A DNA stretch of 64,000 bases from Prauserella aidingensis. GTDB taxonomy: Bacteria; Actinomycetota; Actinomycetes; Mycobacteriales; Pseudonocardiaceae. The first letter of the stretch is position 1; each line of letters begins with the position of its first letter. The notes under the pieces were generated by a model. It ran no database searches and had not been told where the DNA came from. It was given only the letters and a program-made list of their open reading frames with translations. Of the stretch, positions 34,451-42,859 are shown in pieces. The translations under genes were made by a program, and so were the position numbers. The stretch lies in contig NZ_JAMTCN010000003.1 of NCBI RefSeq assembly GCF_024171865.1, positions 1-64,000 on the forward strand, written 5' to 3'.

Positions 34451-35974
34451 GTGATGAGCACGCCCGGAGCCACCGCATCCCACCCGGACACCGCGACCGA
34501 CCCGGAGGCCGCGGCCGCCCTCGTGGACCGCGCCTACCGGCTGATCCTCGGCCGGGCACCCGACCCCGACGGTCTGGCGTACTACACGCACCAACTGCGC
34601 TCCGGTGAACTGTCGGACCGGCAACTGTGTGCGGCACTGGCGAGTTCGGACGAGTTCGCAGGCCGCCTCAGCCCCGGCGAGGATGCGGCGTCCGGAGGCA
34701 CCGCATCCTCCGAAGCGATGTCCGACGTCCGGGAGGCGGCCGCCCGGGAACCCGGCTTCGTCGACGCCGCCGAACTCGCCCGCGCCGCGACGGTCGAGGA
34801 CCTCGCCGCCACCGCCGAGGCGTACTTCTCCTCGCTCGACGACACCGAACTGCTGCTGACCAAGCCGTTCAAGGAACCCGGCGAGGCGGCCGATCTGCTG
34901 GTGACGTTCGGCCAGGTGCTGCGTGGGCTGCAGCCCGCGGCGGGCATGACGGTGCTCGACTTCGGCGCCGGAACCTGCTGGACGAGCCGCATGCTGACGC
35001 AGCTCGGCTGCCGCGTGATCGCCGCGGACGTCGCGCCGTCGGCGCTCGAACTCGGCCGCGTGCTGTTCCGGCGTCAGCCCGTGCTCGGCGACCGGCCGGA
35101 GCCGGAGTTCCTGACGTTCGACGGCCACCACCTCGACCTGCCGGACGGCAGCGTCGACCGGATCCTGTCGTACGACGCACTGCACCACGTGCCGAATCCG
35201 GACCAGGTGCTCGGCGAGTTCGCGAGGGTGTTGCGCCCCGGCGGGCTCGCCGCGTTCGCCGAACCGGGGCCGGAGCATTCGCTGCAGCCGCAGTCGCAGT
35301 ACGAGATGCGGCACTTCGGCGTGCTCGAAAGCGACGTGGTGATCGAGCGCGTGTGGGACAGGGCGCGCGAGGTCGGGTTCGCCGACCTGCGGCTCTGCCT
35401 GCTCGAGTCGTCGCCGCAGTGGGTCGACCTGCCGACGTTCCAGGACGTGCTGTCCGGCCGGGCCGACGGCTCGGTGTTCCCGGAGCCCACGCGCGCGGCG
35501 ATCGGCGACCGGCGCATGTTCGTGCTGCACCGCGAGGGTGTCGAGACGCCCGACAGTCGCGCCGCCGACGGGCTCGCCGCCGACGTGGTGCTCTCCGACG
35601 TCGACGTCACGGCTGGCGACGACGCCGCGGTCGCCGCGACCGTCCGCGGGACGTGCCTGCTGCGCAACACCGGCACCCGCACGTGGTTGCCCTCCGACGC
35701 GCGGTACGGCCCCGTGTTCCTCGGCGCCCGCGTGCGCACCGCCGACGGCTCGCTCAGCGACCGCCTCGCCGACTCCGGTGGCCGCATCGCCCTGCCGGGG
35801 CGGGGCGTCGCACCCGGCGAGGAGGTGACCGTCGCCGTGCACCTCGACGTGCCCGCGCGGCTCGGCGACGGCACGGGCGCCGCCCCGGTCGCCGTCGAAT
35901 TCGACCCCGTCAGCGAGTTCGTGTGCTGGTTCTCCGTCAACGGGTCGACACCGGCGACGGTGCCACTCCCCTGA
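34451..35974 (+). CDS. DUF4214 - SAM methyltransferase - NBR1-like Ig fusion protein
   Basis: 507-residue protein with three recognisable parts. Residues about 20-75 are DUF4214-like (DRAYRLILGRAPDPDGLAYY and LRSGELSDRQLCAALASSDE). Residues about 130-350 are a class I methyltransferase with VLDFGAGTCWTSRML (SAM site), then LPDGSVDRILSYDALHHVPN and FARVLRPGGLAAFAEPG. Residues about 380-505 resemble the Ig-like NBR1 central domain (CLLRNTGTRTWLPSD, FLGARV, VAVHLDVPA, then VCWFSVNG). DUF4214 and Ig-type domains usually accompany glycan or surface proteins, so a saccharide-modifying role is possible. Either the GTG at 34451 or the ATG at 34454 starts it. Confidence 0.75.
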   Translation: MMSTPGATASHPDTATDPEAAAALVDRAYRLILGRAPDPDGLAYYTHQLRSGELSDRQLCAALASSDEFAGRLSPGEDAASGGTASSEAMSDVREAAAREPGFVDAAELARAATVEDLAATAEAYFSSLDDTELLLTKPFKEPGEAADLLVTFGQVLRGLQPAAGMTVLDFGAGTCWTSRMLTQLGCRVIAADVAPSALELGRVLFRRQPVLGDRPEPEFLTFDGHHLDLPDGSVDRILSYDALHHVPNPDQVLGEFARVLRPGGLAAFAEPGPEHSLQPQSQYEMRHFGVLESDVVIERVWDRAREVGFADLRLCLLESSPQWVDLPTFQDVLSGRADGSVFPEPTRAAIGDRRMFVLHREGVETPDSRAADGLAADVVLSDVDVTAGDDAAVAATVRGTCLLRNTGTRTWLPSDARYGPVFLGARVRTADGSLSDRLADSGGRIALPGRGVAPGEEVTVAVHLDVPARLGDGTGAAPVAVEFDPVSEFVCWFSVNGSTPATVPLP

Positions 35975-36241
35975 CGCCACTCGCCTGACCCCGCGCGCCC
36001 TGACCCCGCGCTCCCTGACACACCACACTCACCATCGGGACAACTCGCCCGTTTGCCGGGTTCGTCGGCGTTACCGACCGGTCACCCATGCGTTTTCTCC
36101 CCGTTGTACGACTTCCCGGACGTCGCGTCCCATACGGGTGAATCGCTGTCTGCGGGGAGCGGTAGCCTCCGCTCGCACATTCGGGGCAGACCTGGGACGC
36201 AGGGACCGCGGCGCGGCACACGCGCAGACGGCGCAAACGAG
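35975..36241. other. Gene-free interval before the two-component locus
   Basis: 267 nt, extended by about 110 nt if translation of the next gene really begins at 36354. It holds a short imperfect repeat (CCTGACCCCGCGC twice, about 35985-36012). Otherwise no supported gene or hairpin. Confidence 0.5.
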
Positions 36242-36353
36242 GTGAACACCGATCCAGCAGGCGACCACGGCGGGTCCGGCAGGCGCGGGCCCCACGGAGG
36301 CGAAGCTGTACGCCGCGTTCCGCCGCTACGCGGTCGGCGTACGGCTCACCGTC

Positions 36354-37409
36354 GTGCTCGCGTGCATCGTCCTCGCCATGATCGGCGTGCCGCAGCGGTA
36401 CGAGCCGGCCGTGCTGGTCGCCGTGGTGACCATCGGGTGGTGCGGCCTGTCGGCGTGGTGGACGTGGCGAGCCCCCGACCGCGCCACGCCCGCACTCGTC
36501 GTGACTGCCGCGGTCGTCGCGCTACTCGCCGTCGAACTGCCCCAGGCATGGACCGCGATGGGCCCGTACAACGGCTGGGCGTTCGCGGTCGCGAGCATCA
36601 CCGGCATCGCCGTCCAGTTCGAACTGCCCACCCGGCCGCGGCTCGCGCTGTTGGTCACGGTCGTCGCCGCCGTGTCCTACGTGTTCGGGGCGGCGATGGC
36701 CCGCCCGCTGCCGGACGCCGTGTGGTTCGGCGGCAGGGTGCTGCTCGACGCCCTGCTGTCCCGGTGCGCGTTCCTGCTCATCCGTTCGCGTGCCCGCGCC
36801 GCGGACCGGGCACGTGAACGCGCGGCCGCGGGGCGGCGCGCGGCCCGGGTCGCCGCCGCCCGCCGCAGCACCGAACGCGAGTACCTCGCCACGCTCCACG
36901 ACACCGCCAGCGCCACGCTGCTGATGGTGTCACTCGGTGCCGGCGCACCCCAGCACTCGTGGCTGCCCGAGCGCGCCCGTAGCGACCTCGACGCGATCAC
37001 GACCGTGCCCGCCCCGCCCGGCGCCCGGCAGGGCACCGTCGACCTGCCCGTCCTGCTCCGGCAGGCCGTCGCGCACCCGCTCGTCGAGGTCACCGCCGAC
37101 ACGCCGGAGACGCTTCCGCTACCCGCGCGGCCCGCACTGGCGATCTCCCACGGCGTGCGCGAAGCCGTGGAGAACGTCGCCCGGCACGCCGGGATGACCG
37201 AGGCGCGGCTCCGAGTCCGCCCCACCGCGGGCGGGGCCGAGGTCACCCTGGCCGACGACGGCCACGGGTTCGACCCCGCGACGATCGGCGAACACCACCA
37301 CGGCATCAGCGAATCGATCTCCCGCCGCATGACCGATGCCGGCGGTGCCGTCGCCATCGACTCCGCCCCCGGTCGGGGCACGACGGTGCAGTGGAGCTGG
37401 CATGGCTGA
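36354..37409 (+). CDS. Sensor histidine kinase (NarL-partner type), start uncertain
   Basis: Membrane sensor kinase, 351 residues from the GTG used here. Four or five TM segments fill residues 1-140. The dimerisation region has EREYLATLHDTASATLLM with the phospho-acceptor His. The ATPase domain keeps the N box (REAVENVARHAG), the G1 box (LADDGHGFDP) and GRGTTVQW. It should phosphorylate the response regulator two genes downstream. The GTG cuts into the first hydrophobic helix. The open frame upstream (36246-36353) encodes its missing half but holds no ATG, GTG or TTG. A good ribosome site, GAGGTG, stands 7 nt before an ATC at 36252; alternatively one base too many in the CCCC at 36290-36293 hides a GTG start at 36242. 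Confidence 0.8.
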   Translation: MLACIVLAMIGVPQRYEPAVLVAVVTIGWCGLSAWWTWRAPDRATPALVVTAAVVALLAVELPQAWTAMGPYNGWAFAVASITGIAVQFELPTRPRLALLVTVVAAVSYVFGAAMARPLPDAVWFGGRVLLDALLSRCAFLLIRSRARAADRARERAAAGRRAARVAAARRSTEREYLATLHDTASATLLMVSLGAGAPQHSWLPERARSDLDAITTVPAPPGARQGTVDLPVLLRQAVAHPLVEVTADTPETLPLPARPALAISHGVREAVENVARHAGMTEARLRVRPTAGGAEVTLADDGHGFDPATIGEHHHGISESISRRMTDAGGAVAIDSAPGRGTTVQWSWHG

Positions 37410-38640
37410 CCACGCCACCGCCACCCGACCGGGTGCCACCACGGCGACGCCCACGCCCGTGCCGGACCCACACCGGCCCGCGGCGGCACCCGCGCCGGGC
37501 CCACAGCCGGCACCGCCGCCCGGGCAGACCGCCGAACAGGTACGGGACCGGCTCGTCCGGGGAGCCCAGTTGGCCGTGCTGCTCGTGGGCGTCACCACCC
37601 AGCTCACCAGCTGCCTGCCGCAGTTGCTGGCCAACCGCGATCGGTTCGGCGCGTGGTGGACGGAGGTGGTGGGCTTCGCCGTGCTGGCGGGCGTGGCCGC
37701 GACGATCGCGACCCGGCTGCTGCGGAACCGATCCGTGTCCCGACCGCTCGCGTTCACGCTGTGCGGCGCGTGCGTGGCCGCCGCGGCGCTGGCGTCGATA
37801 CCGATTCCGGCTCGCCTGCTCCTCGTGGCCGACGACTGGTCGTTCGGCATCGCGGGCTGGTACATCCTGGCGATCCTGCTGCGCACGCGGATGCGAACCA
37901 TCGCGGCGGTCTTCGCGGTCCACGCGCTCGTCACCGTCGCCGAGGTGCTGCTCAAAGGCGTGCACGACCGGTACGTCACGGTGCAGATGGGCATGGTGGC
38001 GGTGTCGGTGTTCGGTCTCGAACTCGCCGTGGCACTGCTCGCGGTCGTGCTGCACCACACGGCGTCCGACGCGGGCGAGGCGGCCGAGCGCGAGGAACGC
38101 ACCCGCACCGCGGAGGCGATCGCCGAAGCCACCCACCGCGACCATCGGGCCCGCTACACCCGGCTGCTCGACACCACCGTCCCGCTCCTCGCCGGCCTGG
38201 CCTACGGCGCACTCGACCCCTCCGACGAGCAGGTACGCAGGCGCGCGGCCGTCGAAACGGCCCGTATGCGCCAGCTGTTCGCCGAGACCGACGACGTGTC
38301 CGACCCGCTGCTGCACGAACTGCGCGCGGGCATCGACGTGGCCGAACGGCAGGGCGTCTCGGTGCAGCTGGCGGTACGCGGCGAGATCCGGCCCGTGCCG
38401 CAGCCGGTGCGCCAGGAACTGGTCGAGACCGCGGCGGCGGTGCTCGCCTCGGCGCGGACCACGGCCCGTGCCACCGTCCTGCGCACCCCGGCGGCGATCC
38501 GCGTGAGCGTCGTGGCCGACGCCCCGGCCGAGGTCGCCGCCACGGTCGAGCGGCAACGGCGGTCGCGCACGGAGACCACGACCACCACGAAGAACGACAG
38601 ACTCTGGGTAGAGGCGGTATGGCGGACGAAATCACCGTGA
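37402..38640 (+). CDS. Membrane sensor protein with degenerate kinase domain
   Basis: 412-residue protein between a kinase and its response regulator, overlapping both (8 nt and 22 nt). Residues 1-45 are Pro/Ala-rich, 50-225 hold about five TM helices, and the C-terminal 180 residues resemble a kinase dimerisation and ATPase region by position and charge (EREERTRTAEAIAEA, then RARYTRLLDTTVPLLAGLA). No N box or G boxes are present, so ATP binding is unlikely. It probably acts as a sensing partner in a kinase heterodimer, or as a phosphatase-like modulator. Confidence 0.65.
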   Translation: MADHATATRPGATTATPTPVPDPHRPAAAPAPGPQPAPPPGQTAEQVRDRLVRGAQLAVLLVGVTTQLTSCLPQLLANRDRFGAWWTEVVGFAVLAGVAATIATRLLRNRSVSRPLAFTLCGACVAAAALASIPIPARLLLVADDWSFGIAGWYILAILLRTRMRTIAAVFAVHALVTVAEVLLKGVHDRYVTVQMGMVAVSVFGLELAVALLAVVLHHTASDAGEAAEREERTRTAEAIAEATHRDHRARYTRLLDTTVPLLAGLAYGALDPSDEQVRRRAAVETARMRQLFAETDDVSDPLLHELRAGIDVAERQGVSVQLAVRGEIRPVPQPVRQELVETAAAVLASARTTARATVLRTPAAIRVSVVADAPAEVAATVERQRRSRTETTTTTKNDRLWVEAVWRTKSP

Positions 38641-39272
38641 CGGTCGTGGACGACCATCCTGCGATGCTGGTCGGCATCGAACAGTGGTACGCCGACGCGC
38701 CGGAACCGGTACGCGTCGTCGCGGGCGGGGCGACCTCGAAGACGGCGTGGCTACCGCCCGGCGACACCGCGGACGTCGTGGTGTTCGACCTGCAGTTGGC
38801 GGGTCAGGCGACCCCGGCCTTCGGCGAGCTGCGCCGACTCGTCGACGCGGGCCGCAACGTCATCGTCTACACCATGCGCGACGACGAGCAGACCGCGCTG
38901 ACCTGTCTCGACCTGGGCGCGGTGACGTTCCTGACCAAGACCGAGGGCGCCGACCACCTCGTGTCCGCGACACTCGCCGCCGCGCGGGACCGGCCGTACA
39001 CGCCGCCGGCACTGGCGGGCGCCCTGTCCGCCAACACCAGCTCCGACCGGCCGAAACTGTCGATCCGCGAGGAGGAGGTGCTCGTCGAGTGGTTCCAATC
39101 CGAGTCACGGGACCTCGTGGCCGAGCGCCTGGGACTGTCCCCGAAGACGGTCACGACCTATCTCGACCGGGTGCGGCTGAAGTACGCCAACGCCGGCAGA
39201 CCCGCGCGCAGCAAGGCCGCCCTCGTCGCGCGGGCCATCCAGGACGGACTGATCAGCGTCGACGACCTCTGA
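38619..39272 (+). CDS. NarL/FixJ family response regulator
   Basis: 217 residues. The receiver domain has the acidic pair Asp11-Asp12 (VVDDHPAML), phospho-acceptor Asp57 (VVVFDLQLAG) and Lys107 (FLTKTEG). The LuxR-type HTH at about 150-210 reads LSIREEEVLVEWFQSE, then VAERLGLSPKTVTTYLDRV. The three genes 36354-39272 overlap in sequence and form one two-component unit. Targets are not evident. It converges on the SARP gene, and a very strong hairpin lies between them. Confidence 0.92.
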   Translation: MADEITVTVVDDHPAMLVGIEQWYADAPEPVRVVAGGATSKTAWLPPGDTADVVVFDLQLAGQATPAFGELRRLVDAGRNVIVYTMRDDEQTALTCLDLGAVTFLTKTEGADHLVSATLAAARDRPYTPPALAGALSANTSSDRPKLSIREEEVLVEWFQSESRDLVAERLGLSPKTVTTYLDRVRLKYANAGRPARSKAALVARAIQDGLISVDDL

Positions 39273-39304
39273 CGCCGCGGGCCCGGGTCGCACGGGAGGG
39301 TCGG

Positions 39305-39353
39305 GAACGTCCGGTGATCGTGCCACCCCCAGACGCACGATCACCGGACGTTC
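39305..39353. terminator. Bidirectional terminator between response regulator and SARP genes
   Basis: Perfect 19-bp stem GAACGTCCGGTGATCGTGC (39305-39323) with its complement at 39335-39353 and an 11-nt loop. The right arm includes the SARP stop codon at 39341. Confidence 0.92.
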
Positions 39354-41320
39354 GCCGGTCGCCACTCCAGAGCGGCGAGCCGTTGCAGGTCACCGAGCCG
39401 GAAGGTGTCGGGGCCGCGCTGGGCCACGAGACTGACCATGACCAGCCCGCGCACCAGCGTCCGCGCCTCGTTCCGGTCGCGACCGGTGAGCCCTGCGACG
39501 TCGTCGACGTCGAAATCCAGCTTCCCCGCGACCGCCAGTGCGTGCAGCAGTTCGGCCTGTGCCGGGGTGAGCCGGTCGTGGGCCCGGGCCAGTACCGCCC
39601 GCATGCCGGTCTCCGCGTCCCCGGTGTCCAGCAGGCCGAGCCGGGTGGCTTCGGCGCCCAGCCTGCTCGCGAGCCACGCCGGGTCCGGATCCCCGCCGTG
39701 GGTGAGTTCCTCGGCGGCGATGCGCAGCGCCAGCGGCAGGCCGTCGCACAGGTCGACCAGCTCGTAGACATCGGCGGGGTCGGCCTCGTCGGTCGCGGTG
39801 AGGGCGGCGAGAACACGTGCGCCGTCCCGCACCGGCAACGGCGCAACCGTCACGCGCACCGCACCCTCCCGGGCGCCCAATCCGCGCAACTGGTTCCGGC
39901 TGGTCACGACGGCCGCCGAGGTGCCACCGGGCAGCAGCGGCCGGACCTGGGCCGCGTCCCGGGCGTTGTCGAGCACGACGGCCGTGCGGCTCCGCGCCGT
40001 CACCCGGCGCAGCATCGCGCCGAGCGCGACCGGGTCCGCGGGCAGCCGCTCGGGCTCGTAGCCGGCTTGGATGAGCAGGTCGGTCAGCGCCTGCACGGTC
40101 GTCAACGGCGGCTCCGGGTGGAAACCACGCAGGTTGACGTGCAACACGCCGCCCGGGAACCGTGACCGGTCCCCTGCCTCGGCCGACAGTGCCCAGTGCG
40201 ACACCAGCGCGGTTTTGCCGGCCCCGGCCGGGCCGTCGACGACGACGAGCCTGCCGCGGCCCGCGCCGAGCGCACCGCCGAGCGCCGCCAGCTCCCGCTG
40301 CCGACCCGGCAACGGCTCCGCCGGTTCCTCCTCCGCTGTCGCCGCGTTCGACGGGCCGGTTCTCGGGGACTGCGCCGCGGCGGCCGTGGCGGCCGTGGCC
40401 TCCACGGCGGGCTCGTCGGCGACACCTCCACCGGCGCCGGCACCTCCACCGGCTCCGCCCACCGTCGCGTGGCGACGGGAGGCCCCGGCCCGCTCGCCGC
40501 CGACGGCCGGGGCCCGTTGCGGGCCGTCCTCGCGCAGCAGCCGTTCGTGTACGGCGCGCAGACTCGCGCACGGCCCGACGCCGAGTCCCTCGGCCAACAT
40601 GCGCCGCACCTCGTCGTAGGTGAGCAGGGCCTCGGCCGTCCGCCCGCTGTGGTGCAGGGCCAGCAGCAACCGGGTCCACAGGCTCTCCCGATTCGGATGG
40701 GCGGTGACGAGGGGGCGCAGCTCGGACACGGCACGTTCGGCCTGGCCGAGTTCGAGTCGCAGTTCGGCGCGCCGTTCGCAGACCTGGAGGTACTCCTCCT
40801 CGGCCGCGTCGGCCGCACTGGTGACCCACGGCATCGGCTCGAGTCCGCTGAGGGCGCGGCCGCGCCACCGCGACAGCGCGTCCTGCAACCGCTGCAGTTC
40901 GCCGGCATGGCCGTGCGTGCCCGTGACCTCCCGCTCGCCGGAGCCGTCGCGGCCGGCCCCCGCGGGCGCGGACGCTCCGGCCGCCTCGCGCCGCAACGTC
41001 CGGAAACGCTCCAGGTCGACGTCCTCGGACTCGACGCAGAGCCGGTACCCGCCGGAGACCGCTTCGATCGCCGCGTCCGCGCCGGCGCAGGCGAAGCCGG
41101 TCCGCAACCGCTTGACATAACCGCGCAGGGTCGTGCGCGCCGTCTCGGGCGGCTGCTCGCCCCACACCCGGTCGATGAGTTCCTCGGTGGTCAGCAGGCG
41201 ACCCGCGCGCAGGGCGAGTGCCGCGAGAAGGAGGCGTTGCTTGCCTCCCGGGATGGCCACCGGCGCGCCGGCCACGCGCACATCCAGCTCCCCGAGCATG
41301 CCGATCTCGATCGACGTCAT
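39341..41320 (-). CDS. SARP/AfsR-type regulator with NB-ARC ATPase
   Basis: 659 residues. The N-terminal OmpR-like winged helix (about 1-90: LLTTEELIDRVWGEQPPETA, then LRGYVKRLR) is followed by a bacterial transcriptional activation domain (about 95-255). An Ala/Gly-rich linker leads to an NTPase domain from about 320, with Walker A DGPAGAGKTALVS and AVVLDNARDA, ending in a winged region. These AfsR-like proteins activate secondary metabolism or secretion genes in actinomycetes after ATP binding. No TPR domain follows. It is adjacent to the T7SS-associated group on the same strand, 112 nt from it, but there is no biosynthetic cluster in the window. Confidence 0.88.
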   Translation of the reverse strand: MTSIEIGMLGELDVRVAGAPVAIPGGKQRLLLAALALRAGRLLTTEELIDRVWGEQPPETARTTLRGYVKRLRTGFACAGADAAIEAVSGGYRLCVESEDVDLERFRTLRREAAGASAPAGAGRDGSGEREVTGTHGHAGELQRLQDALSRWRGRALSGLEPMPWVTSAADAAEEEYLQVCERRAELRLELGQAERAVSELRPLVTAHPNRESLWTRLLLALHHSGRTAEALLTYDEVRRMLAEGLGVGPCASLRAVHERLLREDGPQRAPAVGGERAGASRRHATVGGAGGGAGAGGGVADEPAVEATAATAAAAQSPRTGPSNAATAEEEPAEPLPGRQRELAALGGALGAGRGRLVVVDGPAGAGKTALVSHWALSAEAGDRSRFPGGVLHVNLRGFHPEPPLTTVQALTDLLIQAGYEPERLPADPVALGAMLRRVTARSRTAVVLDNARDAAQVRPLLPGGTSAAVVTSRNQLRGLGAREGAVRVTVAPLPVRDGARVLAALTATDEADPADVYELVDLCDGLPLALRIAAEELTHGGDPDPAWLASRLGAEATRLGLLDTGDAETGMRAVLARAHDRLTPAQAELLHALAVAGKLDFDVDDVAGLTGRDRNEARTLVRGLVMVSLVAQRGPDTFRLGDLQRLAALEWRPANVR

Positions 41321-41432
41321 CGTGTCCCCCACCTGAACGTGATGGCACCGGCCGGTCGCCCGGTGCGTCGCCGACGCTAACGACACGCGCAGGAAGGGGA
41401 TGTCGGCAGAACGACCCACAAAATAGGCCGAA

Positions 41433-41930
41433 TCAGCGACCTCGATGCAGATAGGAGAACTGTGAGTAGTCAGCCGGTTCCGTATCGGCGTGATGACGCC
41501 CCCTCGTCACAGATCGCGGTACGGGCGGCGGTGCCTGCGACGTCCGGGCCGGTTCGGGCGGCGGGCCGGGATCGGCGGGCCTCCGGTCCCCGAACACCCG
41601 GGCGTCGGCGTCGAGGACGCGGTCGAGCAGTTCGCTGTCGCCGAGCCCGCGCCGCACCACCTCGGCCTGCTCCCGTGCCGCCGCGTACCGGGCTTGCGCG
41701 ATCGTGTGCGTCACCGACGCCGACAGTGCCTCGGGCGCGACGTCGCGGACACCCCCGGTGAAGCTCACCCGGGAGACGCCGCCGTCGGCGGTCGCCACCA
41801 CCGTCACGATCCCGTCCGGCGAGGTCGCCGTGCCGGTCACCTCGGCCAGCTCCTCGGTCATCCGCCGGTACGCCTCGGCAGCCCGAGCGTTGTCGGCCGC
41901 GGCCGTGTCGATCGCCTCGATCCGCCGCAT
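41433..41930 (-). CDS. YbaB/EbfC-family nucleoid-associated-like protein
   Basis: 165 residues. The core (about 1-105) is YbaB-like, with MRRIEAIDTAAADNARAAEA, then TSPDGIVTVVATADGGVSRV. The last 50 residues are Pro/Arg/His-rich. In actinobacteria such proteins commonly sit beside WXG-type genes of type VII secretion loci, as here. The ATG at 41930 is preceded by TCAGGAG; the frame stays open further upstream, but with no better site. DNA binding is a family inference. Confidence 0.7.
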   Translation of the reverse strand: MRRIEAIDTAAADNARAAEAYRRMTEELAEVTGTATSPDGIVTVVATADGGVSRVSFTGGVRDVAPEALSASVTHTIAQARYAAAREQAEVVRRGLGDSELLDRVLDADARVFGDRRPADPGPPPEPARTSQAPPPVPRSVTRGRHHADTEPADYSQFSYLHRGR

Positions 41931-42067
41931 CAGCTCCTGACCGGGTCGGTCACCTGTCCCTCCTTCCTCGCCGCGCGCGGGTCGCGGATGCTGTCGGCGT
42001 TGCGGCCCGTCGGTTCGTGGGGCGGCCACCGCTCCGTCGGATGCCGGTTGTCATCCCGCCCCGCCGG

Positions 42068-42859
42068 TCACGGTTCCCTCCGATGCCTGCCCTGCCGCCG
42101 TGGCGGCGAGTGCGGCGGCAGCCGCGGCGTGGGAGAGGGACCCGGCGGCGGAGACGGTGGTCGTCCCGGGAATGCGTCGGTCCTCGGCGCCGGCCGGTGC
42201 CCGGAGGGGAGTGGGCCCGGCGGGCGCTGTTCCGGCGGGCGCTGAACCGGGGGCCGGGGCGCCGGGGGTCGCGGTGGCCGCGCCTGTGGATCCGGGGGCT
42301 GCGCCTGGGGATCCGGGGGCTGCGCCTGCGGTGTCCCTGTCGGCGGCCGGGGCGGAGCGGGACGCCGCCCCGGGCCGGACAGGTCCGGGCGGATGCCGCC
42401 GACGAACTCCTGGAAGTCGGCGATCAGTTCGGTCAGCTGCACCGGTGTGGCCGTCAGCACGGCGTCGACGACGAGCAGTCGGCCGCTGCCGGTGCGTTCG
42501 GGGACCGTGAGGAACGTCCGCAGCTGCGCCAGATCGGTGAGCTCGGCACCGGTGCGTACCCGCAGGCCGAGGGCTTGGGTCAGGCTGCCGGTCGTCCCGT
42601 CACCGGACCGTTCGCGCCTGCCGATCTTCACGGCCACGGCGTGTTCGGCCAGGCGTCGCGCGGACTCGTCGGCGAGTTCGTCGAGCCCCGCACCGTCCTC
42701 GCGCACCCGCCCGGTCACGGCGATCGTCGCGGTGAAGCCCGCGCTCGACCCCGGGTGCACCGCGAGGAACTCCACGTCCGGTGCGCCGGCGCGTTCCGGT
42801 GGCACGGAGCGCCAACCGTCGGGGAGCGTGAACTCGATGGGTACGGGCAGCATCGTCAC
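42068..42859 (-). CDS. Hypothetical protein of the T7SS-associated group, Pro-rich tail
   Basis: 263 residues. Residues 1-165 look like a folded alpha/beta domain (PVPIEFTLPDGWRSVPPERA, then SAGFTATIAVTGRVREDGAG) similar to lipoprotein-like or chaperone-like hypothetical proteins found with WXG genes. Residues 170-263 are Pro/Arg-rich with a repeated QAQPPDP unit. The GTG at 42859 overlaps the previous stop (GTGA), tying it to the secretion-associated operon. No enzymatic signature was seen. Confidence 0.65.
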   Translation of the reverse strand: MTMLPVPIEFTLPDGWRSVPPERAGAPDVEFLAVHPGSSAGFTATIAVTGRVREDGAGLDELADESARRLAEHAVAVKIGRRERSGDGTTGSLTQALGLRVRTGAELTDLAQLRTFLTVPERTGSGRLLVVDAVLTATPVQLTELIADFQEFVGGIRPDLSGPGRRPAPPRPPTGTPQAQPPDPQAQPPDPQARPPRPPAPRPPVQRPPEQRPPGPLPSGHRPAPRTDAFPGRPPSPPPGPSPTPRLPPHSPPRRQGRHRREP

